NCBI GenBank assembly: GCA_022410635.1
Contig: JAJVDF010000232.1
Coordinates: 895,950 to 959,949 of the forward strand
Direction of reading: 5' to 3'
Source: Tretioscincus oriximinensis
Lineage: Eukaryota; Chordata; Lepidosauria; Squamata; Gymnophthalmidae
Length of the DNA stretch: 64,000 nt
The translations under genes and the position numbers were made by a program. Below are positions 36,401-42,400 of this stretch, in pieces. The first letter of the stretch is position 1, and every line of letters begins with the position of its first letter. The notes under the pieces are model-generated. The model searched no databases and had not been told where the DNA came from. It saw nothing but the letters and a program-made list of their open reading frames with translations.

Positions 36401-39400
36401 CAAAGTCAGATCAGTGAAACCATTTTCAGAGCAGAAAGCAAAAGAGATATGAACAAGTAGAAGAGTTTTGATATTGCTGGGTAAAGCCCCTGTCCTCACA
36501 GAGCCTTGTTCTGGGTTATAACTCAGGACACAGCTTGGCCACCCACATGCCAGTGTAGTCTATGGCAGGCCCCATTCGGGGCCTGCCATAGACTACACTG
36601 GCATGTGGGTGGCAGGCTCCTGTTCCATGATATAAACCATAACAAGACTCAGTGGGGGCAGCACAAAGCATGCATAGAGTTGCACTGTCAATTGCTTAAA
36701 TAAAACGGTTTTCCAAACAAATTTATCCAGTTCTGTGGCCCTTCTGCACTTGCTCTCCAAGCTGGAAAGACAAGCAAGTTGTCATAAGAACATAAGAAGA
36801 GCCATATTGTATCGGGACAGATCCCATCTAGTCCAGCATTCTGTCTCACACAGAGGCCCACCAGATGCACCTGGGGAGCCTGAACAGAAGGAAGCAAAAT
36901 ATGCTCCTGTTCATGCAAATGGCACTTCAGGAGTCCTGCCTGTTGCTCCATCCCGGAAGCAGCATCCAGACATCCATCCTAGGACCTATTTATACCTTTG
37001 GTGTCCATGAACCTGTCTAGTCCTGCCTTGAAATTATCCAAGCTGTCAGCTACCACCACCTCCTCAGGAAGTCAGTTCCACAGGCCGATGACCCTCTGGG
37101 TGAAACAATACTTTCCTTTGTCTGTTCTCACTTTTCTANCCACCAGTTTCAAGGAGTTTCCTCTGGTCCTGGTGTTGTGTGGTAGAGAAAACATTTCTTC
37201 TCTATTCACCCTGTCCATTCCCATGCAGGATTTTCAAACATCGCCTTTTGAGGCTGAANAGGCCCAGATGTTGCAGCCTGATTTCACAAGGGATTCTGTT
37301 CCAGACCCTTGATCCTTCTTCTTGCCCTTTTCTGCACCTTCTCTAGTTCCACAATGTCCCTCTTGAGATGTGGGGACCAGAACTGAACACAGTCTCTAAA
37401 TAGAGCTACAAGGGGATGAGAACAAATTAATCACTGGCCATAGGAAATGGGAGCCCCTCAAGGACCCCCAGCCTATAAAAGACACGTCAGGTGTGGATAC
37501 CCAGATGTGGCTTCAGGGTTGGGGATTCTGAGAGCAGGTGAAGAGGCGCTAACTTGGAGAGGGATAAAGGAGGTTTCGTGTAAGCCAAGCTGCTGCGGCA
37601 TAAGAACATAAGAACATAAGAAGAGCCATNCTGGATCAGGCCACAGCCCATCGAGTCCAGCATTCTGTGTCACACAAAGGCCCACCAGATGCCCCTGGGC
37701 AGTCCGAACAGAGGAAAGCAAAATATGCTGCTCCTGTTCGTGACTCCCTGCAAATGGTATTTCAAGAGTCCTGCCTGTTGCTCCATCCCGGAGGCTACAT
37801 CCAGACAACTATCTTAGTATCCATTTATACCCTTAGTGTCCATAAACCTGTCTAGTCCTGTCTTGAAACTATCCAAGCTGTTAGCTACCACTACCTCTTC
37901 AGGAAGTAAAGATCTTGCTGGCCAGGGTGGGTCTCAAAGGGTCATTTGGTTGACTCACAAGTACATTTTTTCCCTGGAGAAAGGATACGTCAAGGTCTTC
38001 GTCTTGGTGGAATTTTGCTGTGGAACTTTGGGTTGCAAAGGATCCGTAAATTTGCGGCACACGTCCCCCAACGCCTTGACGATTTTCCCATCTTCTTTTA
38101 TTTCATAGGTCTGGAACAAAGGGGAAAAAACTTCAATAGCAGCCTTTAGAACATCAGAAAGAGGAGCCTGGCTGGAGGGGACAGGAGCCCAGCTAGCCCA
38201 GCCTTCTGTCTCACACAGTGCTTCATCCCCAGGCCAGTACAGACTATGAGAGGCCCTATTCGAGGCCTGNCATAATCTACACTAGCATATAGATGGCAGG
38301 TCATAAGAGGAGCCCTGCTGAAGGGGCCATAGCCCATCTAGTCCAGCCTTCTGCTGCCCACAGAAGCCCACCAGTTGCAGCCTCAACAGAATCTTCACCT
38401 GTTCTCGGCGCCCTGCAAATGGCATTTCAGGAATCCCACCTGTTGCCCCATCTCGGAGGCAGGATCAAGACATCCATCCTAGTAGCTATTTAACCTTTGC
38501 CTTGTGGGACTCGCAAGCAAAACTGGGCACATTTCAGTCCGTTGAATTCACTTGTAATAATCTGTAGATGTGTCTGTTTTGTTGGCACTGTGTAAGAGAT
38601 TGAACACTGGAGCAGTTCAGTTGGCGGCCACTAGGGCTTCAGCTCTGGCAAACTCAAGTATTGAAAGATATTAGAATTGCAATCTACGTGAACTCAAGAA
38701 ATAAGTATCACCACTAACATGGTGGGGAAGTTAGATGCAAGCCTTCGGGCAGATATTAACCTTGTATATAAGAACCTAAGAGGAACCCTGCTGAATTGAG
38801 GCAGGGCCCATCTAGTCCAGCCTTCCTTCTCACTTGGAGGTCCACCAATTGCACCTGGGCAGTCTGAACAGAAGAAGGCAAANTCTTCACCTGTTCTCAA
38901 CTCCCTGCAAATGGTATTTCACGAGTCCTGCCTGATGCTCCGTCCCAGACGCAGCGTCAAAAGATCCATCCTAGTAGCTGTTTATACCCTTGGTGTCCAT
39001 GAACTTGCTAATCCTGCCTTAAAGCTATCCAGGCAGTTAGTTACCACCTTCCCTTCTGGAAATAAGAGACAATTTACCTTTGCAGAAACTTTCCTGAGTT
39101 TCATTCATGCTTCTCCATGTGTTTAGTAATTTTATCCTTGATTATGATTGCCAACACTTTACCTGGAACTGATCTTAAACGGATTGGTTATAATTTCCTG
39201 GTCTACCCCAGGATCCTTTTTGAAAGTCACTTCGAGTCCCTTCAGATGAGAAGGGGGGATATAAAATCCAGATTCTCCTTCTCTTTCTCCTCCTTCTCCT
39301 TCTTCTCCTCCTCTTCCTCTTCTTCCTCCTCCTTCTTCTCCTTCTCCTTCTTCTTCTCCGTCTTCTTCTCCTTTTCCTTCTCCTCATGCTTTTTCTTTCT

Positions 39401-42400
39401 CCTCCTCTTCCCGCTTCTCCTTCTCTTTCTCCTCCTCCTCCTTTTCTCAGCCCAGGGGGATTCAAAGTCAACACCATAGATGCCTCCTCTTGATCTCAGG
39501 GACCTCTGCCTCTTACCTTTTTAGTGGGCACTTTAATCTTCAGGATCTCTGCTTCCCGACTCAGGACGCTCCAGGGGGCGTGGATCCTGACATAGTTCAG
39601 TCCTTGCGCCTTATTCTGAAACAGGAAGCCAGACGTCAGCCTGTACATGAGCCCTTCCTAGCGGCGCCCTTTCTCTCACTGTCTCTCATGAGCCAAAGGT
39701 TGTATGCGTGCGAGAATGATCCCATTGCTATAGTGGTGCTCATTTTACTATTTTAATAAACTATTTCTGTAGAACTTCATCTTGTGATGATTTGGCGGCA
39801 ATCTTAAAATCTGTCACTCCACGTATATGAGACGCCAAGATCCCCACTTACCCTACCCCTCTTTTGCAAGTGAGTTCGCTCTTAGATAATTTCACCCAAT
39901 TATTAGCATGATTATGAATTATTATTATTATTAGACTAATAAGGGCAACCATTTCCTCCACCGAGGGCCAGGCAACAGAGGTGCGTCTTCAAAGATCTTC
40001 TAAAAATGGTGATGGCTTCAGAGAAGGAGCCATGTTAGTGGGAACTCCAGCACTTGTGGCACTTGGGCCCGGTCCCCACTAAGCCTTAGCCAGGGTCATA
40101 TCTTGGGCTCCTACTGCAAGGTATAGCCCAGAATAAGGCTCAGGGGGGACAGAACCCTGGAGAGTGGCAGGAGAAAGGAGGTGGCAGGAGATTTTGTAGA
40201 CACGTCAACTTCTTCAGGTGACTGACCACCTCCAGGGGAAGACTACTGCACAGACGGGTGGGTGGTGGGTGGGTAACCATAGCCTATGGAATAGTAATAG
40301 ATGAATACTATAGAGTGTTTTCTTTGGCCTTCCTATTCATTCCTGACACTTGTTTTTGTGGTGCTCACAAAAAACACAAGCAAGCACAAATGGCGCAGTG
40401 GCTAAGGAGACGGNCTCTCACCTGGGAGATGGGGTTTGGGGGCCCTGTGTGGGACGTGGGGAGGACTGAGCGCCTTCCACTAGCCTGTAGCTCCAGCCAA
40501 CCCAGCAAGTAAAAAAAGAAAAAAAAAAGAAAAAAGAAAAAAGAAAAAAGAAAAAAGAAAAAAGAAAAAAGAAAAAAAAAAGAAAAAAGAAAAAAGAAAA
40601 AAGAAAAAAGAAAAAAGAAAAAAGAAAANAAAAAAGAAAAAAGAAAAAAGAAAAAAGAAAAAAGAAAAAGAAAAAGAAAAAGAAAAAGAAAAAGAAAAAG
40701 AAGAAGAAGAAGAAGAAGAAGAAGAACTGGGTCCTTATATCCTGCTTTTCTCATCTTTCAAAGGGACTCAAAGCGGCTTACAAGGGTATTTTGCCCGAAG
40801 GCTGACATACCTTCTTCCCCACCAGGCTGTGGTGGTTCCCATGTATCTAGCAATCAGTTGCAATGTCTTGCAATTCTTGCTTNTGAACAGCTGGGTTGGG
40901 TGAGAGAGAAAATAGTTTTTCTCTATTCACCCTGTCCATCCCATGCATGATTTTGTAAACTTCAATCAGATCACCTCTCAAACGCTGCCTTTTGAGGCTG
41001 AAGAGCCCATGACGTTGCCGCCAGATTTCATAAGGGATTCTCCAGCCGTCCTTTGATTATTCACGTTGCCCTTTTCTGCACCTTCTTTGGTTGCACAATA
41101 TCCTTTTGGAGATGTGGTGACCAGAATTGGACACAGGATTCCAAACGTGGCCTCACCATAGATTTATGAAGAGGCAAAACAACACTTGCTGTCAATTCCT
41201 TTCTCACACTTCCACAAAGAAGTGAGTGGCGGGATTCAAGCCAGGAGCCCAAAGGTTAATAACGGCTGTTGCTCAGCCAGCAGGATTAGGGATTAGGTTC
41301 CCTTCAGGCAAAGCCACGTCTGCTTCTCGAGAGCCAATTAATGCATCTTCAGCAGCCACCCAGCTTCTGCTGCTGCTGCTATCACACACNCCCCCACCCG
41401 GTCCCCGTCCCCAGGGAAGGCATTCAAAGGTAAAATAAGGGATTTCTAACAAAATTGCAGCATTTCAGGNAAGGAGTCCTGGGTTGCAGAGGCGCCTTTC
41501 TGAAGGATCTGATTGAAGTGTATAAAATCATGCGAATGCTGAGGCTCCAGCGGTTGCCAGGGGCCCTTGGCAGAGGTCAGGCTGCAGACCTTTGCCATGG
41601 GAAACCTGGCAATAGAGGGTTTCTCTATCACACGACACAAGGACCAGATGGAAACAGCTTGGTGTTCAGGTGAAATTCACTTTGCTTGAATGGCTTTGTT
41701 CAGTACATAAGAGCCTCAGAGGCCAGAGCCCACCTAGTCCAGCTTCCTGTCCCACACAGGGGCCCACCCATCGCTCCTGTTCTCGACTCTTGGAATAGGT
41801 ACCTGCCATCCGAATGGGGTCTGCCATAGTCAAACTGGCATGTGGATGAGCCAAGTGGGGCCTGCCGTAGCACCTGGCCAATTGCACCTGGGCGTCTGAA
41901 GCAGGAGAAGGCAAAAACCCTCACCTTTTCTCAACCCCCTACAAGTGGTACTTCTGGAATCCTGCCTGTCGATCAACCTCGGAGGCAGCATCAAGAGATC
42001 CGTCCTAGTATCTGTTTATATTTTTGCCATTCGTGAACTGGTCTAAAAGCTGTCCAGGCTGTTCACCACCCGTTCTAGAGTAAATGCCACAGACCAACGA
42101 CCCTCTGGGTTAAGAAATCCTCTTCTGCCCGTCCGTTTCAAGGGCCGCATCATTAGGTGGCGCCTGGTCTTACCAGGGTGTTGGCATGGCCCCCGTCTGT
42201 CTATCCAGGGGGAAAGTGCCCACAGAGACATTCTTCCCACACTTTTATTTAATTTATTTATACTTATGCTTCACCCCACGCCCAAAGATCTCAGGGCAGC
42301 CAGCAATAAAAACAGTACAAAATTAACATTTTAAAACCGTAGCAAACAATATCTGAAGGTGGAGGGGGGAAGCAGCACCTCTTAGGAGTCTCTGCTGTTT

